This document shows, piece by piece, positions 38,401 to 49,170 of a stretch of 64,000 nucleotides of DNA. This DNA comes from Erpobdella octoculata. Lineage: Eukaryota > Annelida > Clitellata > Hirudinida > Erpobdellidae. Each line of letters starts with the position of its first letter. The stretch's first letter is position 1. Under the pieces are notes generated by a model. That model was given only the letters and a program-made list of their open reading frames with translations, was not told where the DNA came from and made no database searches. Both the position numbers and the translations under genes were made by a program. The stretch spans positions 23,956,968-24,020,967 of the forward strand of contig OZ022245.1 of assembly GCA_963978895.1 (NCBI GenBank), read 5' to 3'.

Positions 38401-39842
38401 TTTAATTTGTTTGTAATGGCTGTGCGTTCCGCGTCTGTGTTGAAGCTCCGTATTTCCATGACAGAATAGTTTTCTAACAGCTCTTTAAAGTCAGGAAGTT
38501 GTTTTATCCATGGCATTCCCATGAGGTCGTTTGAATCTGTGACGTAAACAGTACCCCGACCATGGTACTTTTGACCTGACTTATTTGCAACGGTAAATTT
38601 TGTCTCAAACATTCCTTCGGTCTTCACGGGTTGACCATTTGCTGCGCTTAGATTTGCCGTCGCTGTGGTAAGATTGGGGCGACCGATGGCTATCCATGTT
38701 GGACGAGAGATGAGAGTCACTTCGGCTCCTGTATCTAACCGAAGTTGAATCGGTCTATCGTTGATGATGACTTCAATGTACTGTTTGATTTCATTTCCGT
38801 TGTCTACTCGGTTAATGAATCGGTCTTGTCTAGAAGCACTCTTTTCTCTGTGTGTAAAAGAATTTTGTCTCCAGTTTGGATGATCCCGTGATACAAATTT
38901 TCGTGATTTGCGAAAATCTGGAGAACTCGTCGGTCTAACGTTAGGACACTCTCGTTTCCAATGTGGTCCGCCACAAATGGGACATGGTGTTTTTGGCTCT
39001 GCTTGATGTCGTGGTGACAACGGCTTTCGGTGAGGTGAGCTGTATCTGTTAATGGCCTGAATTTCTACATCCGGTCTTTCGATTGTTTTAGTATCATCCA
39101 GTGTAGTCTTAAGTCGTTCAGACTCTGCTATTAATTCAATGACAGTAATAGGTTTTTCGCTATTTTCGCTATCCAACATGCGTAACAGCCTGGAACGTAT
39201 CTCGACATGTTCTTTTGCCTGAAGTCCTGCTACATATTGGACACACTTATGTGTCTCGTCTGACATTCCTCGAAGCTCTGCTGCCTCCGCAGCAGCAATG
39301 ATCTTATTTCCATAAATGTTAAAATCACTCCCTGATGTACAAATTATTCGACTAAAGTCAAACCTTCGTCGAAAGAGACTTTTCTTAGGGCCAAATAGTT
39401 GTTCAAGGGTTGTGATGGTTTCTTCCCAACCAATGTCGCTGGGAAGCCGTGGAGAAATTCTGGTAGAAAAAACTGCATAAGTGTGGTTGTCCAATAGAGT
39501 TCGAAGAAGTTCAGTCCTTGACTCTTCTGGAAGATGTCTTTCGTGACCTTTGACAGTGTCTTCAAAACGTCTGAGCCACAGACTGAAAAATCGTCCTTCC
39601 TCTGGTTCGTAGGAAAACTTTTCCACTCTCTGACGTAGTCGATCAAAAAGTGTTTCTTTTGACTCTGTCTTTTTTTCTTTTTGGGACTCTATAAATTCTA
39701 ACAGTTTTCTCTGTGTCTCTGCATTTTCTTTCCTCAGTTCCTTTTCTTTTTCTGAATTTTTTTTCATTAGCTTTAGGAATCTTTCTTCGCTCTTTTCCAT
39801 CTGCGTCTGAAAAAGTTCAAATATCTTTTGAATATCTGCCAT
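35469..39842 (-). CDS. Intact Gag-Pol polyprotein of the gypsy element, 1,457 aa
   Basis: Single fused gag-pol frame, ATG at 39,842. Domains in order: N-terminal coiled coil (about 1-60); gag/capsid-like region (65-250); zinc knuckle 287-299 as CX2CX3HX4C, one residue shorter than the usual CX2CX4HX4C; aspartic protease with DTGA at 370-373; reverse transcriptase about 500-700 with YLDD at 662-665; RNase H about 800-930 with ADAS near 810 and TDHQPL at 877-882; integrase zinc finger H1037/H1040/C1070/C1073; DDE core D1101, D1155, E1191 (35 residues between the last two); a GPVTW-type C-terminal module near 1295. All catalytic motifs are present with no stop or frameshift. No envelope ORF follows; the C-terminal 100 residues are a polar tail. 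Encodes the proteins for reverse transcription and integration of its own RNA. Confidence 0.95.
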   Translation of the reverse strand: MADIQKIFELFQTQMEKSEERFLKLMKKNSEKEKELRKENAETQRKLLEFIESQKEKKTESKETLFDRLRQRVEKFSYEPEEGRFFSLWLRRFEDTVKGHERHLPEESRTELLRTLLDNHTYAVFSTRISPRLPSDIGWEETITTLEQLFGPKKSLFRRRFDFSRIICTSGSDFNIYGNKIIAAAEAAELRGMSDETHKCVQYVAGLQAKEHVEIRSRLLRMLDSENSEKPITVIELIAESERLKTTLDDTKTIERPDVEIQAINRYSSPHRKPLSPRHQAEPKTPCPICGGPHWKRECPNVRPTSSPDFRKSRKFVSRDHPNWRQNSFTHREKSASRQDRFINRVDNGNEIKQYIEVIINDRPIQLRLDTGAEVTLISRPTWIAIGRPNLTTATANLSAANGQPVKTEGMFETKFTVANKSGQKYHGRGTVYVTDSNDLMGMPWIKQLPDFKELLENYSVMEIRSFNTDAERTAITNKLKHKYADVFRQELGLCTKVSASLQLKPGAQPIMRKKRPVPHAALEQLNSEINRLLKEGIISPVDHSQWAAPIIAVRKANGSIRLCADFSTGLNDSLMLHRHPLPTMDDVFTKLNGGTVFSQIDFAEAYHQVEVTEECKELLTINTHKGLFRYNRLPFGVKSAPGIFQQIIDTMITGLEGVAAYLDDVIVTGRTLEEHNTNLEALFDRILNYGFRIRIEKCHLLMTEITYLGNVISAAGRRPDPKKIDAIIHMPPPRDVGQVRTFLGLISYYSSFVPRMRNLRAPLDALLKKDTVFQWSESCQWAFDETKKILLSDLLLTHYNPNQPIIVAADASEYGIGAVISHRYSDGTEKAIAHASRALTPAEKKYGQIEKEGLALVFAVRKFHRYIYGRHFTLLTDHQPLLAIFGNKKGIPSYTANRLQRWALTLLAYDFKIEYCRTTSFGQADTLSRLIGPHKTSEEDTLIATINQDINSLYINAVKQLPVSNKEICDATKTDNELNPLLQYVKTGRWNENKALKTSKLELLKKEITIHEDCLFFGSRIIIPQVLLERVLQMLHKGHPGITRMKIIAQEHVYWSGIDKDIENWTRSCSSCQQAAKSPIKHTLCSWPKETKPWSRIHIDYAGPLHGKMYLVVVDAFSKWPEIIEMANSTTSNTINALQRIFAQFGLPETIVSDNGTQFTSTVFQEYCAENAIKHVRSPPFHPQSNGQAERFLDTFKRALIKLRNDGTYKESLQTFLFSYRTTPCASSPNGLSPAENFLGRQLRSVLSELHPKNIEHSTPRSNDMEKQFNRHHGARPRQFQNGELVFVRVYRPGPVTWIPGQIVRRRGRVLYDTIVKGMVWKRHINQLRPRQESKFTTTLLETFDLPYQNTRQGENATTAEPGQTVEKNINTKRGILKGQDSDRFKKSVRFQLGTEHQPEQPTQDFAATPFPSTENSESVIPHSPSSLQLRRSDRQRHAPSRLVINHQSKSYTSGV

Positions 39843-39875
39843 TTCGTGATTTTATTCCTATCCTTCGTCGCCAAT

Positions 39876-40050
39876 TGTTGTGATGTTTATTTGTTTAGAA
39901 ATCAGGTATCGATTTACAGAATGTAACTGGATTTAGAATTATAAATAACTAGAAAGTAAAACATTAACTAATTTATATCTCTTGTAACCGGAACGTTACC
40001 TTTTGGGAAATAGGTTATCGATATTAATTTATATACATATATATATATAT

Positions 40051-40106
<56 letters not shown>

Positions 40107-40134
40107 ATATATATATACATATATATATATAACA
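39876..40134 (-). repeat. 5' LTR of the gypsy element
   Basis: 259 bp. It matches the other LTR except for two substitutions (near 39,897 and 39,929) and the TA-tract length. It would carry the promoter and transcript start. Confidence 0.92.
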
Positions 40135-40917
40135 GTAGTCAAATGAGTATCAGTTTCATAGCTGGAATGATTAAGGACCAGGAAAAATTCCACGGAAGAA
40201 CGTGCGGGTGGGGTAGATGAAACTGTTTGATCCCATATATACGAGTTGCTCCTGATTCGAGCCTCTGATTAAAACTTTAATCCATTCAAATATCGTGATT
40301 AAAAAAATTAATTGCAATCAAGTTTTTGACCTTTTGGAATTTACAATATATAAAATAAAATACCGCCACATTTAGTGCCTCGACACTAAATTCTGGAATT
40401 TAATACCAAGAACATTTAATACCACGGAATTTATTACCAGCAACATTCAACACCACCGACTCTTAACATCGCGACAAAATGTGCCGACAATATTTTATAC
40501 CGACGTCATTTAGTCTATATGGGTTTAAAATCAAGACGATTTATAGAATTATGGTCACCACAACTTTAATGCCATATCTAAGACGGATGAAATAGTCAAA
40601 ATGGAATATAAATAGTTCAAAATAGCTCGTACTATGACACATAAAACAAGAACTGGAACATAATCAAATTGATGAAAATGAGAGATGAAACCAATGCAAG
40701 AAGGTAAACAAGAACCTCCGTTTGACCATACGCAGAAAGGCCATCGAGTACTCGAACTTGTCGGCAAGAATGTTTGTAGTTAGCTGGATGTACAAAACTA
40801 GAAGCAAGCCAGATATTTAAAAAACTTTTTTGGTTTGTTACGTTTCGGCCCACGCCTGTCAGAAAGGTTTTCTTCATATATTCAACACTCGCACCTTCTT
40901 CCTGGCAAACACCTTCG
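40135..40917. other. Spacer, nothing recognised
   Basis: AT-rich with a loose run of phrases TTTA(A)TACCA / ACATTTA (40,360-40,520), a weakly periodic low-complexity stretch. Confidence 0.45.
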
Positions 40918-41072
40918 AGTTGATTGTGAATGTTGTTGATGATGTGAATGTTGTTGATGATGTGAATGTTGTTGATGATGTGAATGTTGTTGATGATGAA
41001 TGTTGTTGATGATGAATGTTGTTGATGATGAATGTTGTTGATGATGTGAATGTTGTTGATGATGGCGAAACA
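40918..41072. repeat. GAATGTTGTTGATGATGT minisatellite
   Basis: 18-bp units alternate with 16-bp units lacking GT. The His/Gln-rich and Asn/Ile-rich frames are satellite translations. Confidence 0.9.
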
Positions 41073-43167
41073 CTCGACAGTGGAACGGCAGCAATTCAGA
41101 ATAACACCAAACGATAGTTCTATCTGCAGTTTCACGATGCTTCGTAAACTCAGAAACCGCACATAAATGACAACCGGTTGGGTTTTTACTATTAGAAAAA
41201 AAATACTACATTCACACCAAAGAACAAATAAGAAAACACTGCTAGTTTTTATTAAATTTTTTGCAAATTTTTCAGCGTTTGAGGTGAACCGATGAAAATG
41301 ATTTAAATAAGTTTATTGCTTGTGAAAAGAAAAGAATAAACAAAAAAAATGAAATAAAGAGTTCAATAATATGTATTATTTTTCAGTGGAATTAAGTCGC
41401 GAGTTACTAAGTATCTGCGGGATTATTAGTCGCCAGGATTAAAAGTCTGCAATATTAAGTCTCGTGTGATTATATGACCGCATTAACTGTGACGGCATTA
41501 AATCTCGCAGTAATTGTCGCGAAACAAAATTCCGCTCTCATTTTTCGACGGTTCTACTAACAAGAAAAAAAAAGTTATTTTAAAAAGGGTTTTTATGTAT
41601 TTCTGCAATCGAACAATTTTCGATAAGCGCGTTTCAGACACTTAAATTTTAGACAAATTTTATTGGCAAAATACTGTGGCACAAGTTGACAAAACGTTTT
41701 TTTTTATTTTTAGTTCTACAACGCGTGACATGATAAAATGTTTTGATGGTTTTCTTATTTTATGCATCTTAGATTTAGAACCAATTGTTTTTAAAACATT
41801 AATAGATTAATAGATTGATTGATTGCTGTTTTCAAAACATTAATAGATTAATATCAAAAACTAGAATTTTTTATTATTTATCCAGTTACATAAATGATTT
41901 TAAACACAACAAAAAAATGAAAAAAAAACTTAAAATTTTTTTTTTTAAACTACTCTCAACATAATTTTTGTCGTTCAAACAACTGCCTAGCAGACTTACC
42001 CAATGATTTTAATTCCCTAACAACAATAAATAGCCATGATGAATAAACTTGTCAATAATCATTCCATCTTTGAATTAAATCATCATGCCAAGTTTTCCAC
42101 CAGAACGTTTTGTCAGGCAATATGACATTTGTGTCAGCTTGCCTTGCAAGAAAGTTATATAATATATTTTCAAACTTAATATCGTATGTCACATTGACTA
42201 GGTACATCGATTTGTATGAGGCTATCCATAAAAAAACTAGGAAGAAAACCACAAGATGACAAAATGAACAAAAATTGGCGTTTGAGAAGGAAAGGAATTT
42301 GATCTGCAGGCTCTTGTCGTCTGGAAAATAAAAACAATTGAAACAATTCAGCGGAGAATTTGGAAGAGAAAAAAACTTTTCAAGCATTGCAAAGTTTTTC
42401 GTTTCATTCTCCGTGGAATTAATTGCACAAACATTTTAATATTTGAACATAAATAGAGAAATAAATAGCAAAAACTATAATATAGCAGACTGCTCTAATA
42501 GTCAATGCATATGATTTTGAGGAGTATAGTGTTGTCATTCAAAATTTTTTAAACCTCACTTACAGCAAAAAAATTATGTTTATAAATATTTATTGGTATT
42601 TGTGTGCAATGTGTGTGTGCGCGAATGTGTCGTAATTATACGTGTGATATTACAAAAAAAAGTACATTCGTCTTATTGTGCTTGCATTTTCACTTACGAA
42701 ATTGATTGCTTTCTAGGTGCGTGTGATCAGCTGATCACGTGCAGGCATCAACAAGTAACCATTTCGTTTCAATATCAATCATTGCTGCATAAATAGAATT
42801 CAAATATGTTATTTTATTATTTTGTTATTTTAAGTTTGTATTGGGATGTTTGTTTCATATTGTCTGCGAAGCTCACTCAACAGTGAGACCAATTTAAAAA
42901 AATTTCTTTTCATACTTTTTTGAGCAAGTATTTTCAAATCTTTCTGTTGGCAAAACGCATCCAAGTTAGTCTCTGGTATGTTTTTTACTGTTGAATTATT
43001 TAACGGGACGATATCACAGAAAGGAATGTTTTTTGTTACGTTGTATTTTTTAAAGATATTATTATCATGAAAATATTTTTACAAAATTGATTGCACGGCC
43101 TTGATTGAAGTCTATAATTGTCCTGCACAGGTATGGTTTGATTCCATAATAGCTACTGTTAACTAGA
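41073..43167. other. AT-rich DNA; one weak coding-like patch
   Basis: Mostly A/T tracts. On the minus strand at 42,056-42,225 a frame ends MYLVNVTYDIKFENILYNF...FWWKTWHDDLIQRWNDY and has non-satellite composition, possibly a terminal exon. I do not recognise it. Confidence 0.3.
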
Positions 43168-43335
43168 TATAATAACAGCGGATAATGGCGCCAGTAATTG
43201 TATTAAAATCATAATAATAACCGATAATGGCGCCAATTGTTGTATTATAATCATAATAACCGATAATTGCGCCAGTACTTTTATTACAATCATAATAACG
43301 GCCAATAATGGTGCCAGTATTTGTGTTACACTCAT
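43168..43335. repeat. Approximately 49-bp minisatellite, four degenerate units
   Basis: Units share CCGATAATGGCGCCAGTA, then TTGTATTA-AATCATAATAA. Divergence between units suggests an old array. Confidence 0.8.
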
Positions 43336-43638
43336 AAAAGCTGGATTTAGGTGACATTAAAATTTTCCAGCATTTACTACTGAGTTTAATGGAAAAATTT
43401 GCATTTATTGAAAATTGGTTTAAAGTTTTGCCATGCGGAACAAAAAATGTTGTTTTAGTCATGAAAACCAGAAATAAATAAAAAAATACAATTGATGATT
43501 CAATGAATAAAAGTTTTCAAAGAAAGCAAGCAAGTGAAACTAAACTTCAGGTAAAACAAAACTTAAACTTAATTGTACAAAGTTGTTGAAAAGCATATTA
43601 TTTCATGTTCATTGATTGATTATTGGTTTAATGAATTA

Positions 43639-44026
43639 TCTATATACTCGTATATATAAAAATGAGTGTCTGTCTGTCTGTGTGTCCTTTATGCATTGCT
43701 ACACCATTAATCCGATTGTAATGAAATTTTCACACAACCTTGAGAGTCGATAGAGGAGAGTTTTTTTTCTCAAAAAATTTAGATCGGTCACAAAATTAGC
43801 GGGAGAGCGAGCGGAAACGAGAACAAGAGAGCGAGCGGGAGCGGGAACTGGAGAATGAGCAGAAACGGAAACTGGAGAGCAAACGGAACGGAAAAACAAG
43901 CGAGAAAAGGAGAAGAAGCGGGAGAGCGACCGGGAACAGGAGAACAAGTGGGGTAGGAAACGGGAGCGAGAAAGAAAAACGATTGAAAAACTTCTAAAAA
44001 CGTTGGCAACGCGGGTACCCTGCCGG
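43639..44026 (+). mobile_element. Helitron family 1, full-length short copy (388 bp)
   Basis: Starts TC after host A (43,638) with TCTATATACTCGTATATATA then AAAATGAGTGTCTG. It passes through CTTTATGCATTGCTACACC and CACAAAATTAGCGGGAGAGC, then a short degenerate GAGCGGGA satellite, and ends GGCAACGCGGGTACCCTGCCGG before host T. The usual CTAG is changed to CCGG, so it is an old copy. It is the only copy here showing both ends joined by the full internal sequence, and so defines the family. Confidence 0.7.
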
Positions 44027-44189
44027 TTTTTAGATTAAAAACATTTAAAATAAAAATAAAAGTTTTTATGTTTTTGTAATGTCATCATTACGTCGATGAA
44101 TATAGAACGAATGTGTTTGTATTTGTTGAATTTGTTTCGACCGGACTTTTCAGTGGCGTTTCTATTCAATTAAAATACAAACGTTTTAG

Positions 44190-44400
44190 TACTCAATGTC
44201 CCCTCATTTTACTACAAAACGTTCTTATTATAACTTTGTGTGTACGTTTCGTGGGTACATTTTGAGTACACACTTTGTGAGTCTACGTTTTTTATGTATG
44301 TTTCGTGGGTACGCTTTGTATCTACTTCTTGTGTGTACGTTTTCTGTGCATGCCTTGTGTGTACGATTTGGTGTTTATCTTAATGTTTTGTTATCTTGCT
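44190..44400. repeat. Degenerate TTTCGTGGGTACG / TGTGTACG repeats
   Basis: Loose repeats of about 20-40 bp rich in GTGTGTACG and GTTTCGTGGGTAC. Followed by a G11 tract (44,430-44,442). Confidence 0.5.
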
Positions 44401-44439
44401 TTTGTTTCTCCCAAAAAATCCTAATGAGCGGGGGGGGGG

Positions 44440-47400
44440 GGGTAGTCTGAGATACTTTTCTCAAAAATTCAATTTTTCAAAACTATCTTTTTATTTTTTT
44501 TCCACTTGCCCAAAAAACTATTTAACCATTTAAACTGGGAAACGTATGCCCCCTGCCCCACCCCCTCGTCTTCTACCCCCTATGAACGCACCTAAATGCA
44601 ATTGGGCTTGCGGTGGCGCCAGGATCAGTTCGTCACGAGGGATCCGACTAATAACGAAATAGAAATTATTTTAGATGAAGTTGTCAAGAAACATTAGAAC
44701 ACTGCGAACGCTGAAAATATCAAATATATTCAAAACTTGTACGCAAATTGCTTAAAGTTTCGTTCTACAAAACAAACCCAGAAAGTTTCAAAGTTTTTAG
44801 AATCAAAAACGTCAATGAATTCATAAGTTTCAGCAGGACAGGATGGCATCTGGATGAAAAGGAGTCAGTGAATATTTTATTCAGAGATGGTCATCCATAA
44901 GAACTGATCACCTTGCGAGTAGATTAGGCACAGGTGACATTTCTTCGTTTTTCCTTTTTCATTTTTTCACCTCTTTTTTATCTTCTCACGGGCGAAAAAA
45001 AACTAATTTTCAGCTCAGTAAGAAAAACGTTTTTATTTGCAAGTTTTTTATTGGTTTTTTTTGCATGTTTTTTTATGTGAAAAGTCACTATAGGTTTGAA
45101 TATTTTGCTTTTTGTTTCTATCAACTTTTATTTTATTTATGTTGTTTGCTTTTTGTTTTAAAATCAGTTTCTATCTTCTATCTGTTGATTTTCACTGATG
45201 TTCATTAATCCTTAAACAATTTTCAGTCATAATTTTGTTACTTTAAAATTGATTGAATCTAAACTACATTATAAAAAAACTACAATGAAACGAATTTCAT
45301 CGCATAAAATCTCAGACGATAAAAACAGATGAAATTCAATTTGTATTTAAAAATCCGTTCAGATTAAAACGACAAAGAAATAAAGCTAAATGTGTTACCA
45401 TTATATAAATCAAGGAGGGACAACAACACCTTCGAGAAATAGAAATGCGAGCATGCTTTCAACTAACGAGAATTCATTCCTTGAAATCCCTAGCAAGTGA
45501 CAGCCGAGGGTCCAACAATGTTTCGTTAACCTTGTTAAACTTTCGTTTGAGAAATAATTTTTTAAGTTATGGAATTAATTTTTAAAATAATTTGTTTAAA
45601 TTATTTTTTTTATATTTCAATTAATCTTTTTATACCATAAGTTTAATGAAAGGCGTAATTAAGGTTTTGTTCGTCAAGAAATGTTTGACGATCGACCGTC
45701 ATTGGAAAATGTGATGATTGTTATATACTTTCTTCAATTTTATATGCCTCAAGCCATATTTTGTGTTTCGAAAATGTCACGACATTCATTGAATTCAATG
45801 AAGTTGTATTTATTTAAAGTTTTACAATTAAAAGTTTTTTAAAGTTAAACTGAAAAATAGACAATTAATTTATTGCGCAGTTATAATTTTTCTAACTTGT
45901 TTAAAAGTCAAGCATTCGTTTTTTTTTACTATTTTCCATCTACAGGAAAGAAAATCTTCTTGCATGAGACCTTGCGTGAAAACGGTACAACGAGACATGC
46001 TCAAGCCTCGTTTCAGTTGAGCGCTCCTAAAAGGCATTCCGTTGTCACCAACTTTGTACGGGCGTTGTGGCGCGAAAATGAAATAAGCGAACAGATGACG
46101 TCATCGGTTTTTAAAAAAGATTTTATTTCATGCCAAAATAATAGTTTAAGAGACGTCAAAACAGTTTTTTTGGTTAGATTTTTATTCAAAAATATCTGTC
46201 CTCAGGTGTTTTTAACTCGTTCAAAATGTCTCAAAAATCTCTCGTTTTACGAAACTAACAGCCATTGAAATGAAATTTGTTTATTCATGCTTAATGTATT
46301 TTTATTTATTTCTTGGCACCAACGTTAATATATTTTTTTCAAATGCTTTATGCAATTTTAACAATTTAAAAAAAAAGTTGCTATTAAAAATAGTTATCAT
46401 GTTTCAAAACAAAAACAAATCAAACACAATTATATTATTGTTTACATATATAAATTCTAAAAATTCCGTTATAAAAAATTGCAATAAATGAAAAGCCAGC
46501 TTTTCCAGAAATATAAGGGATTTGTGAAAAAAGCTTGTTTTTACGGCTTACTTGTTTATTTCTTAGTACTTATGTTAAATGTACTTTTGTTTATTTTTTT
46601 GTAGATATATTAATATACTTGTACTTATTTCTTGGTGCATGTATTAATTAAAATTCTTTCCCTTCTTACATCACGATACAGACACATCTGGAAATCCATC
46701 ATTTTATGGAAATTATTGATAAACAATGAGGTTTGATTTTCAATTCTTATTTGTACTGCATTTTTAACTTTACAGTTATTTAGAAAACCTTTTCATAAAT
46801 CATTCATTAACTTTATTTATTAAACTTTACCACAACTTTGAGAAATAAACTTCAATAATCAAGTTTTTCTATTGAAAAAATTTCAATTTAGTCATTTTTA
46901 ATATAAAAATAAATTAAAAAAAAGTTTTGTCCTTATTTATTTAAATGTGTGCCCAATCCATCGTTTTGTTGATCTGTCCCAGCTCATAAATGAACCAAAA
47001 AGTACAATTCCGAAGCGTTTCATAAGCCTTGAAAATCCTTTATTGAGCAATGGAGATGGAGATGGAGAAGTTTAATTTAAACGATCGAGTTGCAAGAATG
47101 GTGAAAAACGTTCTCCCCCCCCCAAAAAAAAACCGGATATATTGTAACAAAGGTGATACTAAGATAGGCTTTTAGCTCCAAAAATCACAAACTTGTGGAC
47201 GCACAAACGAACAGAAAAGTGAATCGAATGAATTCAATCAATCATTGATTGCATACCTGCTCTGAACACGGAGTATGGAAAGTGTCTCTCTGTCTTCTTT
47301 CTTCAAATGAAACTTGAAATCAATAACACCTGGACAGAAGACACGATTCGAAATGAGCAAATATGAAAGAAAGCAAACACAGGATTGGTTGTTTAGTGGA

Positions 47401-47634
47401 ATGAAGAATGAAAGAAAGGACACAAAAACACTGCTCGAATGAGGGTCGCATCTCATTTTTATTGGCCGCAGTGGGAGACGATGTGGTTGGAGAAAAAAAT
47501 TGCAAAAAATGTTTAAACATTAAATCGGAGATTACTTTTTAATTGACGAATGTAATATTTTATTTTGCACCTTATAAAAAAATTTTTTTTCATATTTTAG
47601 ATTTTAAAAATTTTGCGTTATATGTGAAAAGTGG
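44440..47634. other. AT-rich DNA; E2F/CRE patch near 46.07 kb
   Basis: No recognised gene. A compact GC-richer patch at 45,960-46,110 contains GGCGCGAAA (46,069-46,077, E2F type) and TGACGTCA (46,096-46,103, cAMP-response element). A 131-codon frame overlaps it but has no recognisable features. Confidence 0.4.
46069..46103. promoter_or_regulatory. E2F-type and CRE-type motifs 18 bp apart
   Basis: GGCGCGAAA and the palindrome TGACGTCA, both perfect consensus words, within 35 bp of an otherwise AT-rich region. Possible promoter or enhancer; no transcript start is evident. Confidence 0.3.
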
Positions 47635-47642
47635 AAATTTAT

Positions 47643-47920
47643 CAGTGGGGTAGCGTAGGTCGGCACTTTTTATAAAGCGGCAAATTTTTGAGGAAAAAAT
47701 GTTTGTGTATAAAATAAATAAGGAGTAAATTTTAGAAAATTTATGGAAAATGTACCTCCGACTACCCCCCCTTCCCCCTCCTGGTCATCAGCTATTTTTT
47801 TAGGCAAAAAAAGTTTTAAAAAGTTTGACCATCCCAAGGAATTGCTGAAATGACGCTCCTGTCATAAGGGGGCACATTTGGCTCATGCCCCGGGTGGAAC
47901 AAACCCACTCTACGCTACTG
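47643..47920. mobile_element. hAT-like MITE, 278 bp, with 8-bp target duplication
   Basis: Inverted ends CAGTGGGGTAGCGTAGG and CAGTAGCGTAGAGTGGG (reverse complement of 47,904-47,920) match at 13 of 17 positions. The flanks AAATTTAT (47,635-47,642) and AAATTTAC (47,921-47,928) are an 8-bp target duplication with one difference. CAG-starting ends and 8-bp duplications are typical of hAT elements. No transposase is present. Confidence 0.7.
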
Positions 47921-48359
47921 AAATTTACTAAAACACATCCGTAGAGAGCACGAGATTTTCTCCACCGGATACAAATTGAGTTTAAAAAATATAATTGATG
48001 TTGATATCACAAAGAGCAGTGCAGGATCCGCCATATAAGAGATTACAGATTAATAGATAGATCAACAATGGATTAGAATAACGATGGTCATTAGCTATAT
48101 AATGGTTGTAGCTGATGGGGGATGACGATGTAATTGAGTTGAGTAGTGATTAGCTTATTTGGTGTTGTAAATGTTGATACAGTTTTACGTTTTAAAAAAG
48201 AAGAAAAAAATGTATTCTAGTTTGAATCTTATTTGCATTTTTGCTGGTTAACTTCCGAAATAGTTTAACAAGAAAAAAAGTTGCGAATTGTTAACTGTTT
48301 ATGTTAGCTGAATATGCTGGAAGATGTAATCCAAATGAGTTGGAAGTTTTAAGTTTGAC

Positions 48360-48470
48360 GTATAGGATGCAATTTTAATGTGTTGAATATTGTAGTCTTA
48401 ATGTGTTGGATATTGTAGTCTTAATGTGTTGGATATTGTAGTCTTAATGTGTTGGATTCTGCAATAATCC
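48360..48470. repeat. 23-bp minisatellite, about four units
   Basis: Units of GTCTTAATGTGTTGGATATT then GTA, nearly identical in the centre and degenerate at the edges. Confidence 0.85.
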
Positions 48471-49170
48471 TAATGTGTAATACGATCTGATGTATTCTTC
48501 AGGAGCAAGTTCAAACGATAAACTGCAAAAGAAAAACAACTCATTAATCTAACCCGTTTATTTTATTGTATTGAAGAAATATTCAATTTAAAACCTGCAT
48601 TTTGCGTGCTAATACATAAAATACAAGCTAGTGGAAAATTTGTGTTTTTTTTATGAATTTATTGTTTGAATTGTTTGTATGAAATTGTGAACGTATGTAT
48701 GTTCTCATAGAACACTCGATGCAAAATTGGTGCTGAGAATTCATTTCCTTGATCGAGTCTCGTGAAAACTTTAATTTTAAAGCAAACGTCATTTCAAATT
48801 ATTCATTTTGGTTTTATAAAAAAAATTTCTTGTTGTTGCATGCATAAAACAAAATAAAGATTTTGTGTTTTTTTATTAAACGTGAAAACTGTGAAAGAAT
48901 TCTCTAGAGTTTTGTGAGAATTTACGATTTAAGCTAATTTTAATTTATATTTATAAATCAGTCTTTAATTTTAATTTATTTTTATAAATTTTAATTACTC
49001 TGTAAAATATATCATCACTCAACAAACATTTTCAAAAAAATTAGTGAAATAAAATTTCAAAAACAAAAACATTAAAACTGATGCCAAAAACGATCAATGG
49101 CTATAATAATGTGTTCGCAGCACAAACTGCCAAGAAGGACAACCGTGAAACAAGAGTGTTCTGCTGTTCT

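Larger units (their letters stand above)
35201..40134 (-). mobile_element. Complete Ty3/gypsy LTR retrotransposon, 4.93 kb
   Basis: Two direct LTRs (35,201-35,455 and 39,876-40,134) bound one long gag-pol ORF on the minus strand. A polypurine tract (AGGAGGGAGG on the minus strand; 35,456-35,465) touches the 3' LTR. A TGGCGACGAAGG primer-binding-type sequence starts 2 nt after the 5' LTR. Both LTRs begin TGTT and end AACA on the minus strand. They differ by two substitutions in their first ~165 bp outside the TA tract, so the insertion is young. I find no matching target duplication (minus-strand flanks GACTAC and CATCAC). Confidence 0.93.

Noticed and set aside
40632..41162. 176-aa ORF with HQQHS/IINNIH repeats
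   Set aside because: Open only because of the 18/16-bp TTGATGATG minisatellite; ends are unremarkable AT-rich translation.
43699..44009. Ser/Arg/Phe-rich ORFs on the minus strand
   Set aside because: Lie wholly within the non-coding family-1 Helitron.
45873..46268. 131-aa ORF as a host gene
   Set aside because: No recognisable motif; composition changes along its length and it overlaps a possible regulatory patch.
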